Assembly: GCF_016653405.1 (NCBI RefSeq) | Contig: NZ_NHSN01000021.1 | Location: 1 to 64,000 of the forward strand | Direction of reading: 5' to 3' | Length of the DNA stretch: 64,000 nucleotides | Source: Halorhodospira halophila | GTDB taxonomy: Bacteria; Pseudomonadota; Gammaproteobacteria; Nitrococcales; Halorhodospiraceae | In this document: positions 1-8,946 of the stretch, one piece after another | How the letters are laid out: each line of letters starts with the position of its first letter | How positions within the stretch are numbered: the first letter of the stretch is position 1 | Notes under the pieces: model-generated | The model's input: the letters and a program-made list of their open reading frames with translations, nothing else | The model's database searches: none | Told to the model about the DNA's origin: nothing | Position numbers and translations under genes: made by a program

Positions 1-156
1 CGACAATCCTCGCCATTGCCTGAGGGCGTCCTCGTCGGGCAGACATTCTCCGTCGCCACCCTGCCAAGCGCAGACCCCGCCGCGCGGACGCGCCGTCGGC
101 CTCCGCCCGCGGCAGACTGTAGAATGTCGCCCGTTCCAGGTACCAAGGAGCCGCCC

Positions 157-1008
157 ATGGCCAAGCGCTACGATCGCCCCCCGCACCCGGAAGGCCCTTT
201 CAACGCCGACCGCGTGGCCGATAGCGATCCCCCCGAGCAGGAGGAGCTGGGGGCGTTCCAGGAGCGCATGCAGGTGCGGGCCCGGGAGCGCACCCTGCTG
301 TTCCTTGGCGCGTTGGGGGTTGCCGCTGTCCTGGTGCTGGCGACCCGCCACGAGCCCCAGATCGCCGCGTTCATGAACGCCAGCGAAGAGGCGGTGGGGG
401 TGGCGCTGCTGGGCCTGACGATCGGCGCCATCGTCCTCTGGGGCTACACCCTGCACCAGCTCATGGACCCGATCTTCGGCGATGTCCTGGGCGCCCGGAG
501 CGATCTGGAGGTGATCGACCCCGATGTACCCGATTATCGCCGGCTGTTGATCGTGGCGGCGCTCATCAACCAGGCGGCCACAGGCTACTTCCGCGCCCTG
601 CGCGAGACCTGCGACCGCGAGGTCCGGCTCGGCGATCTGCGCGCCTTACGCCAGTATCTGCGCCAACTGAAGAATCCGAACCTGGCCGGTGCCGCTGCAC
701 CACCGTCCACCCCCCAGGACGACTGGGAGCGGGGGTACGTGGTCTGGTCGGAACACAGCTACCGGTTCTTCCTCGATGAGCTGGATACGCTGGACTACAT
801 CGAATTCCTCGACGGGGAGCTGGAGGGGGTCTCCCTCTACTTCGGCCGGCCGGGGGAAGGGAGCTTTCCCTACAAGATCATCAGCTGCCCGGACGCGGTC
901 CTGGAGGCCTTCGGTGACCGCAGCGGCCTGGAGGAGCGGATCGACGAGGAGCTGGAAGATGTGCTGGAGGTCTTCGGCGGCTGGGGGCAGGACCTGGTGC
1001 TCTACTAG
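157..1008 (+). CDS. Unknown two-helix membrane protein
   Basis: I do not recognise this 283-residue protein. The reading frame is open further upstream, but the ATG at 157 sits just behind an AAGGAG ribosome site at 145-150, so I chose it. Residues 1-45 are polar and charged. Two hydrophobic segments follow at about 46-63 and 80-99. The rest is a soluble domain rich in acidic residues, with a strongly acidic tail near 260-275. The topology suggests a C-terminal domain held at the inner membrane. Nothing nearby suggests a pathway: the next gene is convergent. Function is unknown; that it is a real gene is fairly certain. Confidence 0.6.
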   Translation: MAKRYDRPPHPEGPFNADRVADSDPPEQEELGAFQERMQVRARERTLLFLGALGVAAVLVLATRHEPQIAAFMNASEEAVGVALLGLTIGAIVLWGYTLHQLMDPIFGDVLGARSDLEVIDPDVPDYRRLLIVAALINQAATGYFRALRETCDREVRLGDLRALRQYLRQLKNPNLAGAAAPPSTPQDDWERGYVVWSEHSYRFFLDELDTLDYIEFLDGELEGVSLYFGRPGEGSFPYKIISCPDAVLEAFGDRSGLEERIDEELEDVLEVFGGWGQDLVLY

Positions 1009-1059
1009 ACTGGCTTGGGGCGGCGGCCAGCACCCGGCGTACCGGCCGCCGCCGGCCGG

Positions 1060-1272
1060 TCAACCCAAAACCATCGGGTAGACATACTGGTACATTGGAA
1101 ACGAAGCAATGGTGCTCAAGCCGACCACCAGGAAGGCATGGAGCAATACCCGCCGATACCCTAGATAGATCCCCAACAACAGCCCTACCACGGGCAATAG
1201 CACGGCGCTCAGATAGGCAACCACCATCAGCCAAGTCGGCACCGCCCCCCGTCTCGCAGCAGATTCCGCCAT
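1060..1272 (-). CDS. Small two-helix membrane protein, unknown function
   Basis: A 70-residue protein with two hydrophobic segments, about residues 14-38 and 43-62, joined by a short YLGYRR loop. It starts just beyond the tRNA terminator on the same strand and is convergent with the gene at 157. The composition (Leu, Val, Gly) and short loops look like a genuine membrane hairpin rather than a shadow frame. No family is recognised and no function is proposed. Confidence 0.5.
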   Translation of the reverse strand: MAESAARRGAVPTWLMVVAYLSAVLLPVVGLLLGIYLGYRRVLLHAFLVVGLSTIASFPMYQYVYPMVLG

Positions 1273-1289
1273 CGGTCATGCACTCCCTG

Positions 1290-1345
1290 AAACGAAAAGA
1301 ACCCCCGATCGGCGGACACTGCACGTGTGCGCTGAGCGGGGGTTC
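1290..1345 (-). terminator. Rho-independent terminator of the initiator tRNA
   Basis: On the minus strand GAACCCCCG (1337-1345) pairs with CGGGGGTTC (1299-1307), and TTTTCGTTT follows. The hairpin plus T-rich tail lies about 15 bases beyond the tRNA 3' end, as expected for a single-gene tRNA unit. Confidence 0.75.
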
Positions 1346-1360
1346 GTCTCGATGACTGAC

Positions 1361-1437
<77 letters not shown>

Positions 1438-1449
1438 ATGGTGAGGCGC

Positions 1450-1478
1450 ATTCTAGGCACCAGGGAGCCGAGCGTCAA
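1450..1478 (-). promoter_or_regulatory. Sigma-70 promoter of tRNA-fMet
   Basis: On the minus strand TTGACG (1473-1478) is followed after 17 bases by TAGAAT (1450-1455). A GC-rich discriminator (GCGCCTC) follows, typical of stable-RNA promoters under stringent control. The tRNA starts about 13 bases downstream of the -10 box. Confidence 0.7.
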
Positions 1479-1557
1479 TTCATCGTGACGCACGACCGGA
1501 GAGGCGGCGGCCCGGATGGCCGCGCCGAAAAACGATCTGCCGAGGCGCAACGCCCGC

Positions 1558-1581
1558 CGGGCGGGGCCTGCGCCCCGCCCG
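1558..1581 (-). terminator. Terminator-like hairpin after glnA
   Basis: A perfect 10-bp inverted repeat (arms 1558-1567 and 1572-1581, loop of four) lies 20 bases beyond the glnA stop. No T-run follows on the minus strand, so it may act as a 3'-stabilising hairpin or a weak terminator. Confidence 0.45.
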
Positions 1582-1600
1582 ACGACCGCCCCGGGGAGGC

Positions 1601-3016
1601 TCAGACGCTGTAGTACAGGTCGAACTCCACCGGATGGGTGGTCATGCGCAGGCGCGTGACCTCCTCCATCTTCAGCTCGATGTAGGCGTCGATCAGGTCG
1701 TCGGAGAAGACCCCGCCCTGCTTGAGGAACTCCCGGTCGTTGTCCAGCGCCTCCAGCGCCTGATCGAGCTGGAAGGCGACCTTGGGGATCTCCTTCTCCT
1801 CCTCCGGCGGCAGGTCGTAGAGGTCCTTGTCCATCGCCTCGCCGGGGTGGATCTTGTTGCGGATGCCGTCAAGACCGGCCATGAGCATGGCGGCGAAGGT
1901 CAGGTACGGGTTGCCCGTGGAGTCCGGGAAGCGCACCTCGATACGCCGCGCCTTGGGGCTCGAGACGTAGGGCACCCGCACCGAAGCGGAGCGGTTGCGC
2001 GCCGAGTAGGCGAGCAGCACCGGCGCCTCGAAGCCCGGCACCAGACGCTTGTAGCTGTTGGTCGAGGCGTTGGCGAAGGCGTTGATCGCCTTGGCGTGCT
2101 TGATGATCCCGCCGATGTAGTAGAGCGCCTCCTCCGAGAGGCCGCCGTACTGATCGCCGGTGAAGATGTTGCTGCCGCCCTTTGACACCGACTGGTGGAC
2201 GTGCATGCCGTTGCCGTTGTCACCCACCAGGGGCTTGGGCATGAAGGTGGCGGTCTTGCCGTAGGCGTGGGCGACGTTGTGCACGCAGTACTTGAGCGTC
2301 TGCAGCTCGTCGGCCTTCTTGACCAGGGTGCGAGCCTTGGTGCCGATCTCGCCCTGCCCGGCGGTGGCCACCTCGTGGTGGTGGACCTCCGGCTCCAGGC
2401 CCATGTCGCTCAACGCCTGGCACATGGCACCGCGGATGTTGTGCAGCGAGTCCACCGGCGGGACCGGGAAGTAACCGCCCTTCACGCCGGGGCGGTGGCC
2501 GATGTTGCCATCCGGGTAAACGCGCTCGGAGTTCCAGCCGGCCTCCTCGGAGTCCACCTTGTAAAAGCAGCCACTCATATCGGCGCCCCAGCGGACGTCG
2601 TCGAAAACAAAGAACTCCGGCTCGGGGCCGAACAGGGCACTGTCCCCGATCCCGGTGGAGGCCAGGTACGCCTCGGCCCGCTTGGCGGCCGAGCGGGGAT
2701 CGCGGTCGTAGCCCTGCAGGGTGCTGGGCTCGAGGATGTCGCAGACCAGCTTCAGAGTGGGCTCATCGGTGAAGGGATCAAGGACGGCGCTCTCTGGATC
2801 CGGGAGCATGATCATGTCCGACTCCTGGATCCCCTTCCAGCCGTCGATGGAGGAGCCATCGAACATCTTGCCGTGCTCGAACAGATCCTCGTCGACCTGG
2901 GAGACGGGCAAGGTCACGTGCATCTCCTTGCCGCGGGTGTCGGTGAAGCGCAGATCGACGAACTTCACGTCCTCATCCTTGATGAGCTTGAGTACGTCCT
3001 TACCGGTTGCAGCCAT
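1601..3016 (-). CDS. glnA: Glutamine synthetase type I
   Basis: Makes glutamine from glutamate, ammonia and ATP; the central ammonia-assimilation enzyme and a cytoplasmic dodecamer. The 471-residue length is normal for GSI. Visible signatures are [10 protein letters not shown] near residue 51, the NRSASVRVP substrate/ATP segment in the C-terminal half and Tyr400 in [10 protein letters not shown], which matches the adenylylation tyrosine of enteric GSI-beta. The start is preceded by GGAGGTGG. Upstream lie a sigma-54 promoter and two NtrC-like sites, so transcription is probably under nitrogen control in addition to adenylylation of the enzyme. Confidence 0.97.
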   Translation of the reverse strand: MAATGKDVLKLIKDEDVKFVDLRFTDTRGKEMHVTLPVSQVDEDLFEHGKMFDGSSIDGWKGIQESDMIMLPDPESAVLDPFTDEPTLKLVCDILEPSTLQGYDRDPRSAAKRAEAYLASTGIGDSALFGPEPEFFVFDDVRWGADMSGCFYKVDSEEAGWNSERVYPDGNIGHRPGVKGGYFPVPPVDSLHNIRGAMCQALSDMGLEPEVHHHEVATAGQGEIGTKARTLVKKADELQTLKYCVHNVAHAYGKTATFMPKPLVGDNGNGMHVHQSVSKGGSNIFTGDQYGGLSEEALYYIGGIIKHAKAINAFANASTNSYKRLVPGFEAPVLLAYSARNRSASVRVPYVSSPKARRIEVRFPDSTGNPYLTFAAMLMAGLDGIRNKIHPGEAMDKDLYDLPPEEEKEIPKVAFQLDQALEALDNDREFLKQGGVFSDDLIDAYIELKMEEVTRLRMTTHPVEFDLYYSV

Positions 3017-3075
3017 GGGGTTCCACCTCCGAATCGGCTAATCAATGTTCCCCAGCTGGGGCTCACGAAGGTGTT

Positions 3076-3091
3076 AGCAATCCCTGTGCCA
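3076..3091 (-). promoter_or_regulatory. Sigma-54 (RpoN) promoter of glnA
   Basis: The minus strand reads TGGCACAGGGATTGCT, an exact match to the -24/-12 consensus TGGCAC-N5-TTGCW. It would start transcription about 50 bases upstream of the glnA ATG. Confidence 0.85.
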
Positions 3092-3155
3092 GCTTCCGGG
3101 ATTCCCGCCCAGACGGGGCCTTATGATGGTGCAGCCGAGCGGGATGGACGCCCGA

Positions 3156-3174
3156 TTGCACAATCGTGATGCAA
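3156..3174. promoter_or_regulatory. NtrC-like enhancer site 1 upstream of glnA
   Basis: TTGCA-N9-TGCAA; the core TGCAC-N6-GATGCA differs at one base from the enteric NtrC consensus TGCAC-N6-GGTGCA. It lies about 80 bases upstream of the sigma-54 promoter. Confidence 0.6.
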
Positions 3175-3187
3175 CCGGGCACGAGTG

Positions 3188-3204
3188 CGCACTCTCATAG
3201 TGCG
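3188..3204. promoter_or_regulatory. NtrC-like enhancer site 2 upstream of glnA
   Basis: A 17-base perfect palindrome, CGCACT-N5-AGTGCG. Its centre lies about 31 bp (three helical turns) from site 1, the same phasing as the paired NtrC sites in front of enteric glnA. Confidence 0.5.
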
Positions 3205-3234
3205 ACCCGGGAGGGGCTCTCCCGGGGCCAGGCG

Positions 3235-3567
3235 CTATCGCAGTTCCTGTAGCTCGTCTCGCGTCTCACGCAGCATCTCGCCGAGCACGCCCAGCATACG
3301 GACATCGTGCTCGGCCAGGGCATCCGGACACTCGCGCTGAATCGCCACACGAATGCTGCTCTCGCGAATGCCCTTGCGCTGGTAACGCTCGTCGAGCGCT
3401 GTGATGGCTTCTTGCTGCTGCTCGAAGGGCATGTCGTCGGCGTTGCGGATGTAGTCGCAGTAATCGGCAGCCAGCGTGCCAGCGTCACCACCGCTGCACG
3501 CGGCCATCAGGGCGCCTGCAATCCCCAGGCACCCTGCTCCGACCCAACGCCGAAGCCGACGGGACAT
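3235..3567 (-). CDS. Putative small lipoprotein, unknown function
   Basis: A 110-residue protein starting behind a good AGGAGG site. The N-terminus has three arginines, a hydrophobic core and a lipobox (LMAAC, Cys at about residue 24), so it should be exported and lipidated. The remainder is a charged, mostly helical domain with two further cysteines that could form a disulfide. No family recognised. It follows the HU gene on the same strand with a 12-base gap, so the two may be cotranscribed. Confidence 0.6.
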   Translation of the reverse strand: MSRRLRRWVGAGCLGIAGALMAACSGGDAGTLAADYCDYIRNADDMPFEQQQEAITALDERYQRKGIRESSIRVAIQRECPDALAEHDVRMLGVLGEMLRETRDELQELR

Positions 3568-3579
3568 GGCGACCTCCTG

Positions 3580-3855
3580 TTACTGATCCACCGAACGCTT
3601 GAGCGGCGCCCCAGGCTTGAAGCGGACGTTCATGCCGGCGGGGATGTCGATCAACTCCCCCGTCTGCGGGTTGCGCCCTTGCCGCTCGGGGCGCGCGACC
3701 ACGGCGAACTTGCCAAACCCGGGGATCGAGACATCCTCCCCGCTCGCCAGGCTCTCCTCGATGCCCGTAAAGACAGCATTGACCGCATCCGTGGCGACAC
3801 GCTTGGAGACCCCGGTTTCGGCTGCGACCTTGTCAGCCAGATCGGCTTTGTTCAT
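3580..3855 (-). CDS. HU-type DNA-binding protein
   Basis: A 91-residue histone-like protein of the HU/IHF family. The N-terminal helices (MNKADLADKVA), the GFGKF turn and the beta-arm segment with GRNPQTGE and the IPA motif are all present. HU bends and compacts DNA non-specifically as a dimer. The ending and arm are closer to HU than to IHF alpha or beta, but the exact paralogue (hupA or hupB) cannot be fixed from sequence alone. Confidence 0.93.
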   Translation of the reverse strand: MNKADLADKVAAETGVSKRVATDAVNAVFTGIEESLASGEDVSIPGFGKFAVVARPERQGRNPQTGELIDIPAGMNVRFKPGAPLKRSVDQ

Positions 3856-3935
3856 GCGCTAATCTCCGGTTTGTTACAGGTTGGGAATTGGGCGTTCCGA
3901 TTCTAGCCCAGGCCCGCCGGGGACGGGCAGCGGAC

Positions 3936-4385
3936 CTAGGCGACCAGCTCGTCGATCCCCTGATTGGCCAGGGCATCGGCGCGTTCATTCTCGGCGTGAC
4001 CGGCGTGGCCGCGCACCCAGCGCCACTCGACCCGATGGTAGGCCGCCAGCTCATCGAGCCGCTGCCACAGATCCTGGTTGAGCACGGGCTTGCGCGAGGC
4101 AGTTCGCCACCCCCGGCGCTTCCAGCCGTCCAGCCACTCGGTGATCCCACGGCGCACGTACTGCGAGTCGGTGGTCAGAACCACGCGGCAGGACCGCTCT
4201 AGGGCCTCCAGGGCCCGGATCGCCGCGGTGAGCTCCATGCGGTTGTTGGTGGTCTCCGGCTCCCCGCCGTAGAGTTCACGCTCATGCTCGCCGTAGCGCA
4301 GCAGCACGCCCCACCCACCGGGGCCGGGATTGCCCCGACACGCGCCGTCCGTGAATGCCTCGACCACACCGCGCTGCTCGGTCAC
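3936..4385 (-). CDS. rnhA: Ribonuclease HI
   Basis: Degrades the RNA strand of RNA-DNA hybrids. The 149-residue length is typical. The catalytic carboxylates are visible: Asp in [11 protein letters not shown] (about residue 13), Glu in NNRMELTA, Asp in TTDSQYV and Asp in NERADALA, with the flexible-loop His in HAGHAENE. The start overlaps the stop of the upstream methyltransferase in an ATGA arrangement, so the two are translationally coupled. The rnhA-methyltransferase pair divergent from gloB is a familiar proteobacterial layout. Confidence 0.97.
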   Translation of the reverse strand: MTEQRGVVEAFTDGACRGNPGPGGWGVLLRYGEHERELYGGEPETTNNRMELTAAIRALEALERSCRVVLTTDSQYVRRGITEWLDGWKRRGWRTASRKPVLNQDLWQRLDELAAYHRVEWRWVRGHAGHAENERADALANQGIDELVA

Positions 4386-5113
4386 GCACTGCCTCCTCGA
4401 TTCAGGGCCTGCACGCGGACCCGTCCCGCCGGATGCGCTGCACCGACGCGAGCCCCTCGACCCACGCGCTCGACCAGGGTATGCCCCCGTAGCGATCCCG
4501 GCTCCCGCCGCACCGCTACGGTCATCTGTACGCCGGCGGCAAAGCGCCCGAGCCGGCGGAGCCTATCCTCCCACGGATCCAGTCGCTTTTGCAGGCGTTC
4601 ACCCTGCATGGGCAACCGAAAACAGAGCGAGTGACGCGCCAGCGTCTCGAACCCGCAACGCCGCAGGTGGACCCCCACGCTGGACGCCGGCCACTGCCGC
4701 CCGCGCCACGGGGCCCGGGATGACCGGCACCAACCCCACAACCGACAAACGCCCCACAACCCCAACGGATTGAAGGTCAGCACGACCAACCGCCCCTCGG
4801 GGGCCAGCACTTGGTACGCCTCGGAAAGCACGGCCGCCGGCTCTTCACCGAACTCGAGGACGTGACTGAGGATCACGGCATCGACGCTGTGGCCGCGAAA
4901 CGGCAGCTGCTGGGGGGTTGCCACTAGATCGCCCCCGGGCCCCACCCGCCACTGCCGGACGGTGGGGGCCAAAGGCAACGGATGGGCAACCGGACCGATG
5001 CAGACCGTATCACCAATCCCCAAATGCGCCAGGGCGTCGGCCACGGCCCCGCGCTCGGCAGCACCGACCCGCTGCCCCAACGGTGTGCCGTACCAGGCGT
5101 GAAGGTTTTGCAT
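4382..5113 (-). CDS. Class I SAM-dependent methyltransferase
   Basis: A 243-residue protein with a methyltransferase type 11 pattern: the acidic strand [16 protein letters not shown], then the post-motif segment [22 protein letters not shown]. It resembles the protein commonly encoded between rnhA and gloB in proteobacteria (YafS-like), whose substrate is not established. The C-terminal third is basic. It overlaps rnhA by four bases and is divergent from gloB. Family is confident, substrate unknown. Confidence 0.8.
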   Translation of the reverse strand: MQNLHAWYGTPLGQRVGAAERGAVADALAHLGIGDTVCIGPVAHPLPLAPTVRQWRVGPGGDLVATPQQLPFRGHSVDAVILSHVLEFGEEPAAVLSEAYQVLAPEGRLVVLTFNPLGLWGVCRLWGWCRSSRAPWRGRQWPASSVGVHLRRCGFETLARHSLCFRLPMQGERLQKRLDPWEDRLRRLGRFAAGVQMTVAVRREPGSLRGHTLVERVGRGARVGAAHPAGRVRVQALNRGGSA

Positions 5114-5260
5114 ATGCCCCCCGTGGCGCGCATTCTTTCAGGTCCAACCTTACCCGAGGACTGCACTGAACTCATCTGCTCGCCCCCTCCGGCGCCCCGA
5201 AGAAACGCTGCGGCCGCGGGGGGTTTGCCGCACGGGCTTGACACGGTAGGATGCTCGGCG

Positions 5261-6028
5261 ATGATTAGCGCCGAACCCCTCGCGGCACTTGCCGATAATT
5301 ACATCTGGATGGCCCGGGACCACGCGGGCGCCGCCGCGATCGCCGTGGATCCAGGCGACGCCGAGGTGGTCGCGGCTTGGCTGAACGACCACCGCCTTCG
5401 CCTTGCCGGCATCCTGGTCACCCACCACCACGGCGATCACACCGCCGGCGTGGCGGAGTTGGCCGAACGGCACCAAGTGCCCGTGTTCGGCCCCGCTGGT
5501 GAGGCGATCCCGGCTGTCAACCACCCGGTCTCCGGCGGGGATCACTTCGCCCTGGATGGTTTCGGTGACTTCCGGGTACTGGACTGCCCCGGGCACACGG
5601 CCGGGCACATCGCCTACCTCTGGGACGGCCACCTGTTCAGTGGCGACACCCTCTTCGCCGGGGGCTGCGGCCGAGTCTTCGAGGGCACGGCCGGGCAGAT
5701 GCACGCCTCCCTGCAGCGCCTCGCCGGACTGCCGGCCGATACCCGGGTCTGCTGCGGGCACGAATACACCGTCAAAAACCTGGAATTCGCCCACCGGGCT
5801 GATCCGGACAACGAACGGCTGGCCCAGCGCCTGCAGGCGGCTCGGCATGCCCGCGCCGCGGGACAGCCTACGGTCCCGTCGACGCTGGCCGAGGAGCTGG
5901 CCACCAATCCGTTCCTGCGCGCGGATCGCCCGGAGCTGCGCCGTTCGGCTCAGGACTGGTGCGGCAAAGACCTGGAGCAGGCGGATCACGTCTTCGCCGC
6001 GCTGCGGCAGTGGAAAGACGCCAGCTGA
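5261..6028 (+). CDS. gloB: Hydroxyacylglutathione hydrolase (glyoxalase II)
   Basis: Hydrolyses S-lactoylglutathione to lactate and glutathione in methylglyoxal detoxification. This is a metallo-beta-lactamase fold with the dinuclear metal motif THHHGDHTAG near residue 55, DCPGHTAGHIAY, FSGDTLFAGGCGR and CGHEYT. I chose the ATG at 5261, which gives the usual 255 residues; the frame is open further upstream but that extension has no family features. The C-terminal glyoxalase II substrate domain (NPFLR) is present. It is divergent from the methyltransferase-rnhA pair. Confidence 0.95.
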   Translation: MISAEPLAALADNYIWMARDHAGAAAIAVDPGDAEVVAAWLNDHRLRLAGILVTHHHGDHTAGVAELAERHQVPVFGPAGEAIPAVNHPVSGGDHFALDGFGDFRVLDCPGHTAGHIAYLWDGHLFSGDTLFAGGCGRVFEGTAGQMHASLQRLAGLPADTRVCCGHEYTVKNLEFAHRADPDNERLAQRLQAARHARAAGQPTVPSTLAEELATNPFLRADRPELRRSAQDWCGKDLEQADHVFAALRQWKDAS

Positions 6029-6084
6029 GGCCCGGCCACCGCCGGTACCGAGCAATCAAGAACAACAACCCGGACCTTGGGGGC

Positions 6085-7746
6085 ATGACCGTGGACGTGA
6101 AACGGACAGCTGCCGGAGCGTTGACCGCGCTTTCTGTCACCGCCTGCACCAGCTTTGACTCGCGCACCTTTGTCCATGATCTGCACGGTCCGGAAGCGGA
6201 CGGCCGGGCCATCCCGGCCTGGGTGCGGGACCTGGAGACCGAAACCCTGGAAGCCGGCCTGGGTCGCCCCTTCGAACTGACACCGGACTATGACTACCAG
6301 CCCGGCCACTACACCCGCACCGTACCCGACTACCCCCTGCAGGTCTGGGACAGGCTGCGCACCTCGTTCCGGATCGACCGCTACGAGAACGAACGGGTCG
6401 AGCGCGAACTGCAGCTCTTCGCGGGCCGCGATGCCTATTTCGAGGCGGTCGGCCGGCGGGCCGAGCCGTACCTTCACTACATCCTCGACGAGCTCGAGGA
6501 GCGCGATCTCCCCGCCGAACTGGTCGCGCTCGCCATCGTCGAAAGCGGGTTCCGCCCCTTCGCTTACTCCCACGGTCGGGCAGCCGGCATCTGGCAATTC
6601 ATCCCGAGTACCGGACGTTTCTTCGGCCTGGAGATGAACTACTGGTACGACGGCCGACGGGATCTGGTTGCCTCCACGGACGCGGCCCTGGACTACCTGG
6701 AGCGGCTCAACGAGGCGTTCGATGGCGACTGGCTGCTGGCCATGGCCGCCTACAACGCCGGCCAAGGTAACGTGCGGGCCGCTATACAGCGAGCCCGCGC
6801 CGAGGGCAAGGACCCCAACTACTGGAACCTGCAGCTGCCTGCCGAGACGATGCGCTACGTCCCGCGCATACTGGCGATCCGGGATATCCTTCAGGATCCC
6901 GAGGCCCACGACGTGGCACTGCCAAACATCCCCAACAAGCCGCGCATCCGGGTGGTCGAGGCGGACCGCCAGATCGACCTGGCGCTGGCCGCCGAACTCG
7001 CCGATATCTCCATCGACCGGCTCTACATCCTCAACCCCGGTCTCAACCGCTGGGCCACGGCCCCGGAAGGGCCGCATCGCCTGGTACTCCCCAAGGAGAA
7101 CGCGGACCGGTTCGAGCGGGAACTCGCCGCCATGGACCCGGAGGACTTTGTCGAGTGGCGCCGCCACCGCATCGAATCCGGCGAGACACTGACCCACGTC
7201 GCCAACCAGTACAACGTCACCGTCGAGCTGCTACGGGATATCAACGGGCTGCGCGGCGATACCGTGCGCGCCGGCGACCACCTCTACGTCCCCGTCTCCA
7301 GCCGCCCGCCCAGCGAGTACTCGCTGAGCGCTGCCAATCGCCTGGAGGCGCTGCAGAATCGGGAGCGCCAGGGCGAACGGCGCGAGCATACGGTGCAGGC
7401 GGGCGAGACGCTGTGGGACATCGCCCGCACTTACAATGTCGGGGTCAAGGAGCTGGCACGCTGGAATGGGATGGCGCCCGGGGACACCCTGCGGCCGAGC
7501 CAGGAACTGGTCGTCTGGGTCGAGGGAGACGTCATGCAGGCCGCCGGCGGTCCCGGCGACAGCAGCACCCAGTCGGTCACCTACACGGTCCGCCAGGGGG
7601 ACTCGCTGGCCCGGATTGCGCAGCGCTTCAACGTTAACGTCGGGGATATCAAGCGCTGGAACGGGATTTCGGAAGGCTCTTATCTACATCCCGGGGACCA
7701 GCTGAAGCTGGAAGTCGACGTTACGCAGCAAAGCAGCAGCCTTTAG
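6085..7746 (+). CDS. mltD: Membrane-bound lytic murein transglycosylase D with three LysM repeats
   Basis: Cleaves peptidoglycan glycan strands to 1,6-anhydro products. The 553-residue protein starts with a short signal and lipobox (VTAC, Cys near residue 20), so it is probably lipid-anchored. The SLT domain follows, with the catalytic Glu in IVESGF, then GRAAGIWQF and AAYNAGQGN. Three LysM repeats end the protein (about residues 355-400, 430-475 and 490-535), each with a Y/HxVxxGxxLxxIA pattern, for peptidoglycan binding. It follows gloB closely on the same strand. Confidence 0.93.
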   Translation: MTVDVKRTAAGALTALSVTACTSFDSRTFVHDLHGPEADGRAIPAWVRDLETETLEAGLGRPFELTPDYDYQPGHYTRTVPDYPLQVWDRLRTSFRIDRYENERVERELQLFAGRDAYFEAVGRRAEPYLHYILDELEERDLPAELVALAIVESGFRPFAYSHGRAAGIWQFIPSTGRFFGLEMNYWYDGRRDLVASTDAALDYLERLNEAFDGDWLLAMAAYNAGQGNVRAAIQRARAEGKDPNYWNLQLPAETMRYVPRILAIRDILQDPEAHDVALPNIPNKPRIRVVEADRQIDLALAAELADISIDRLYILNPGLNRWATAPEGPHRLVLPKENADRFERELAAMDPEDFVEWRRHRIESGETLTHVANQYNVTVELLRDINGLRGDTVRAGDHLYVPVSSRPPSEYSLSAANRLEALQNRERQGERREHTVQAGETLWDIARTYNVGVKELARWNGMAPGDTLRPSQELVVWVEGDVMQAAGGPGDSSTQSVTYTVRQGDSLARIAQRFNVNVGDIKRWNGISEGSYLHPGDQLKLEVDVTQQSSSL

Positions 7747-7772
7747 CAGCACAGTGGGACCAGGTGTTGGCC

Positions 7773-7795
7773 CAAGGCCAGGCGCTGGGGCCTTG
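7773..7795. terminator. Hairpin between convergent mltD and minE
   Basis: CAAGGCC and GGCCTTG arms flank a 9-base loop in the 78-base gap between two convergent genes. There is no clear T-run on either strand, so this is a weak terminator candidate. Confidence 0.3.
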
Positions 7796-7824
7796 AGGCT
7801 CCGGGCACCGCGGCGCAGCCGTCG

Positions 7825-8115
7825 TCAGCGCTGCGCCCCCTCCTCCTCGCGCTCCGGGAGGGTGATGTTCAGCTCCAGCACCTCGTGCGGCCCGTCGCGC
7901 TCGACATCCACCCGCACCGCGTCCGGGTCGACCGTCACGTAGCGGCGAACCACCTCCAGCAGCTCCTGACGCAGCATAGGCAGGTAATCCGGTCCGCCAC
8001 GCTCGGCCCGCTCATGGGAGACGATGATCTGCAGCCGCTCCTTGGCGACGCTGGCGCTGCCGCGCCGGCTTCGCCGCCGCTCACGAAAGTAGTCGGCGAT
8101 CCCCATAGCCTTCAT
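7825..8115 (-). CDS. minE: Cell-division topological specificity factor MinE
   Basis: Stimulates MinD ATPase and drives Min oscillation that restricts Z-ring formation to midcell. The N-terminal membrane/MinD-binding segment SVAKERLQIIVSHERA is diagnostic, followed by the dimerisation domain. The first ATG shares its A with the minD stop (TAATG). A second ATG three codons later (MGIADYF) fits homologues better at the N-terminus, so the true start could be 8106. It is the last gene of minC-minD-minE. Confidence 0.94.
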   Translation of the reverse strand: MKAMGIADYFRERRRSRRGSASVAKERLQIIVSHERAERGGPDYLPMLRQELLEVVRRYVTVDPDAVRVDVERDGPHEVLELNITLPEREEEGAQR

Positions 8116-8924
8116 TAACCTCCAAACATCCGGCCAAACAGCCCGCGGCGCTCCGCCTGCAGGAACCGGTGGGGCCGATCCTCGCCCAGGTAGCGAGCGA
8201 TGGCGTCGTCGTAGGCCTGCCCGGCGTCCTCGCCCTCTTCCAGCACCACCGGAATCCCGGCGTTCGATGCATTGAGCACGGACTGCGACTCCGGGATCAC
8301 GCCGAGCAGATTGATGGCGAGGATCTCCTGGACATCCTCGACACTGAGCATGTCCCCCTTCTTGACCCGTTGCGCATCGTAACGGGTCAACAGCAGATGC
8401 TCCCGCACCGGATCGTCGCCCTGCTCCGCCCGCCGCGTCCGGCTGGCAAGCAACCCGAGGACGCGGTCGGAGTCGCGCACCGAGGAAACCTCGGGGTTGG
8501 TCACCACGATGGCGTCATCGGCGTGATACGAGGCCAGATGCGCCCCACGCTCGATACCCGCCGGCGAATCGCAGATGATGTAATCGAACTCCGCCCGCAA
8601 CTCATCGAGCACGCGCTCGACCCCATCCGGGGTCAGCGCGTCCTTGTCCCGGGTCTGAGACGCCGGCAGGATCGACAGGTTCGACAGCCGCTTGTCCTTG
8701 ATCAGGGCCTGATTCAGCCGCGCATCCCCGTTGATCACGTTAACGAAATCGAACACCACCCGGCGCTCGCAGCCCATCACCAGATCCAGGTTGCGCAGGC
8801 CGACATCGAAATCGACCACCGCGGTCCGATGGCCGGCCCTGGCGAGCCCGGCCGCCAGCGAGGCAGCCGTGGTCGTCTTGCCGACCCCGCCCTTGCCGGA
8901 TGTTATGACGACAATCCTCGACAC
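8115..8924 (-). CDS. minD: Septum-site determining ATPase MinD
   Basis: Membrane-associated ATPase that recruits MinC and oscillates with MinE. The deviant Walker A motif GKGGVGKTT lies near residue 10. The C-terminal LFGRMFGG is the end of the amphipathic membrane-targeting helix. I chose the GTG at 8924, with GGGGGAG upstream, giving 269 residues, the usual size. The longer ATG start would add 21 residues unlike MinD. One-base overlap with minE. Confidence 0.96.
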   Translation of the reverse strand: MSRIVVITSGKGGVGKTTTAASLAAGLARAGHRTAVVDFDVGLRNLDLVMGCERRVVFDFVNVINGDARLNQALIKDKRLSNLSILPASQTRDKDALTPDGVERVLDELRAEFDYIICDSPAGIERGAHLASYHADDAIVVTNPEVSSVRDSDRVLGLLASRTRRAEQGDDPVREHLLLTRYDAQRVKKGDMLSVEDVQEILAINLLGVIPESQSVLNASNAGIPVVLEEGEDAGQAYDDAIARYLGEDRPHRFLQAERRGLFGRMFGG

Positions 8925-8946
8925 GCGTGCTCCCCCGTCGTGATTA

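Noticed and set aside
5238-5252. TTGACA plus TAGGAT upstream of gloB as a promoter
   Set aside because: The boxes are only three bases apart, so they cannot form a sigma-70 promoter together.
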